Assembly (NCBI RefSeq): GCF_007713735.2
Contig: NZ_VMNW02000008.1
Location: 62,001-126,000 of the forward strand
Source of the DNA: Amycolatopsis acidicola
GTDB lineage: Bacteria > Actinomycetota > Actinomycetes > Mycobacteriales > Pseudonocardiaceae
Direction: 5' to 3'
DNA: 64,000 bases
Part shown: piece by piece, positions 62,457-64,000 of the stretch
Position numbering within the stretch: position 1 is the stretch's first letter
How the letters are laid out: every line of letters begins with the position of its first letter
The notes under the pieces: model-generated
Told to the model about the DNA's origin: nothing
The model's database searches: none
The model's input: the letters and a program-made list of their open reading frames with translations, nothing else
Program-made: the position numbers and the translations under genes

Positions 62457-64000
62457 GCCGGGATTCCTTCGATCTCCTCGGTCAGATCACGCGCGATGCG
62501 CAAAGCGAGCGCGACGATCGTCGTCGTGGGGTTGGCCGAACCGCCGGTCACGAAAATACTTCCGTCTGCGATCCGGAGATTGGGGACATCGTGCGCGCGC
62601 CCCATGGGGTCCACGACCGAGCGCGCGGGGTCCAGGCCCATCCGGGCCGTGCCGAGCAGGTGTCCGGGCTCCCCCGGCATGTCGGCGATAGGGAGCACCT
62701 TCTTGGCACCGCTCGCCTCGTGCGCTTCGATCATCCGGGCCAGCGCGAACTCGCGGATCTTGAGCGTGTTCTCACTGAACCGGTATTCGATCTTGGCGGC
62801 GGGCAGGCCCGAACTGTCGGTCCGGCTCGGGTCCAGCACGACCCGGTTCGACTCCTCCGGGAGATCGTCGATGTTGCACGCCCACAGGATGGCGTTGCGC
62901 GAATCCCGGACGACGTCGTGGAACTTGGGGCCCCACAGTTCGTCGAACCCGAGACTGCGATGGGGTTCCACCCCGTTGTTGATCAGACCGGGCGCGGTCG
63001 AGGCGTGCATCTTGATCCCGCGGTAGAACCCCCGCTCCAGGTCGGTCTCGTAGAACTGCATCGAACTGATCGCCGCGCCGAGCGGGCCGCGCCAGGATTC
63101 CAGGTCGTCGTCGTAGTAACCGAGGACCATCGAGTTCGGGTGGAGCATCAGGTTCCTGCCCACCAGCCCGGAGGAGTTGGCGAGTTCCGACATCAGCAAC
63201 AGCCGCGCGGTGCCGACACCGTTCGCGCAGAGCACGACGTGGTCCGCGGCGAGGTCGACCTCCCGGCCGCCCTGGTCGATGTAGCGCACGCCGGAGGCTT
63301 TGCCATCCGGGCCGGTCATGATCCGGCTGACCCGCGCGCCGGTGCGCAGCTGGGCACCGGCGCGGATCGCCGCCGGCCAGTATGCGAGATCGAACGAGGC
63401 CTTCGCGCCTTCGGGGCAGCCCTGCACGCAGGTTCCCCACCGAACGCAGGCGGCCAGGTCGCCGTGTTTGTGGGTCGGGATCGAGTTGGCCCCGTACCAC
63501 CAATGCCAGCCCAGCTTGTTGAGACCTTCGGCGGCCCGGCGACCGGCCTTGCCCAGTGGATGAGGCGGCTGCGGGAACTCCTGGCCATCCGGGTAGGCCG
63601 GGTCTCCGTCCAGGCCCGCGATTCCGAGGAACTGGTCGGTCTCGTTGTAGAACGGCAGCAGGTCGTCGTAGGAGATGGGCCAGTCGTCGGCGATCCCGTC
63701 CACTGTGCGGACACGCAGGTCCGAGGGCACCAGCCTGGGCCACAAGCCGCCGAAGTGGATGGTCGAACCTCCCACCGCGGCGTACATCGAGGGCGGCAGG
63801 TCGGTCTGGCTCACCTCGAGCGGGTAGTCGGCGAGGTTGCGGCGGTCATTCGGTTCCAGGCCCCAGTGCGTCCTGGCGACGAGCTCCCACATCCGGTGGT
63901 TCGCCGCGTAATCGCTCGGGTTGAGCCAGTCGCCCTGTTCCAGGCAAACCACGTCGATGCCCGCCGTCGCCAGCGTGTGGGACATGACAGCCCCGGAAGG
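62453..64000 (-). CDS. GMC oxidoreductase large subunit, 5' end beyond window
   Basis: At least 515 residues are present and the frame is open at the right edge, beginning inside an N-terminal FAD motif (SGAVMSHTLATAGIDVVCLE). AAVGGSTIHFGGLWPRL, a Cys-rich WGTCVQGCPEGAKAS stretch that resembles the iron-sulfur-like or structural Cys loop of gluconate/pyranose-type GMC enzymes, and the C-terminal TGGSANPTTTIVALALRIA are seen. It pairs with the small subunit at 61962, oxidising a sugar or hydroxyproline-like alcohol. Confidence 0.85.
   Translation of the reverse strand, partial: PSGAVMSHTLATAGIDVVCLEQGDWLNPSDYAANHRMWELVARTHWGLEPNDRRNLADYPLEVSQTDLPPSMYAAVGGSTIHFGGLWPRLVPSDLRVRTVDGIADDWPISYDDLLPFYNETDQFLGIAGLDGDPAYPDGQEFPQPPHPLGKAGRRAAEGLNKLGWHWWYGANSIPTHKHGDLAACVRWGTCVQGCPEGAKASFDLAYWPAAIRAGAQLRTGARVSRIMTGPDGKASGVRYIDQGGREVDLAADHVVLCANGVGTARLLLMSELANSSGLVGRNLMLHPNSMVLGYYDDDLESWRGPLGAAISSMQFYETDLERGFYRGIKMHASTAPGLINNGVEPHRSLGFDELWGPKFHDVVRDSRNAILWACNIDDLPEESNRVVLDPSRTDSSGLPAAKIEYRFSENTLKIREFALARMIEAHEASGAKKVLPIADMPGEPGHLLGTARMGLDPARSVVDPMGRAHDVPNLRIADGSIFVTGGSANPTTTIVALALRIARDLTEEIEGIPA

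Overview
The window is a GC-rich actinobacterial chromosome segment. GTG/TTG starts, ATGA-type stop/start overlaps, GntR/TetR/LysR regulators and Amycolatopsis-style intergenic repeats suggest the Pseudonocardiaceae, probably Amycolatopsis or a relative. That assignment is inference, because no rRNA or marker gene is present.

Left part (1-9.8 kb): a selenocysteine island. selD-selA run rightward. selB, the selenocysteine tRNA (selC, anticodon UCA, CCA encoded), trxA and trxB run leftward. Between the two halves is a leftward operon of an MFS carrier, a UGSC-family selenoprotein whose Sec codon is an in-frame TGA followed at the expected distance by a SECIS-like hairpin, and an uncharacterised partner protein. 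Read conventionally the selenoprotein would look like a truncated 98-residue fragment; the real product is 181 residues. The selenoprotein is the only Sec client visible here, so decoding machinery and client lie together. A small CxxC protein precedes selD.

9.8-20.7 kb: a leftward CoA-thioester operon (MaoC-type dehydratase and two class III CoA-transferases) and a rightward set (lactonase, crotonase, MFS), separated by a decayed IS110. A GntR regulator and an ArsP/SO_0444-type permease follow. A sequence motif is shared upstream of the first small gene, the selenoprotein operon and the CoA operon, which suggests co-regulation.

20.8-25.9 kb: an IS481 element with a 5-bp target duplication (GATGC) and a doubly broken transposase, then fossil copies of a KdgT permease gene and a cupin gene, then LysR and the intact kdgT/cupin pair with a nested palindromic intergenic region.

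26-49 kb: a gamma-glutamyltransferase homologue; a GntR-kinase-aminotransferase/phospholyase set; a Gfo/Idh oxidoreductase; and a group of catabolic units (APC permease, phosphotriesterase-like lactonase, sugar-lactone oxidase, three aldehyde dehydrogenases, an enolase-superfamily dehydratase, two DHDPS-family enzymes, MHS-type MFS). TTACCGGTAA-like sites sit in front of most of these units and in front of a central FCD-type GntR gene, which makes that GntR the likely local regulator. A DnaQ-like exonuclease/CBS-nucleotidyltransferase pair is embedded here.

49.9-64 kb: an MFS carrier and a dimethylformamidase-like large subunit; an APC permease, GMC oxidoreductase, TetR and aldehyde dehydrogenase with two identical-arm GTACA-NN-TGTAC dyads; a repeat-rich intergenic segment; then a DHDPS-family enzyme overlapping a proline-racemase-family enzyme, and a two-subunit GMC dehydrogenase cut by the window edge. 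The chemistry hints at hydroxyproline-type and amino-alcohol catabolism ending in 2-oxoglutarate, but substrates cannot be fixed from sequence alone.
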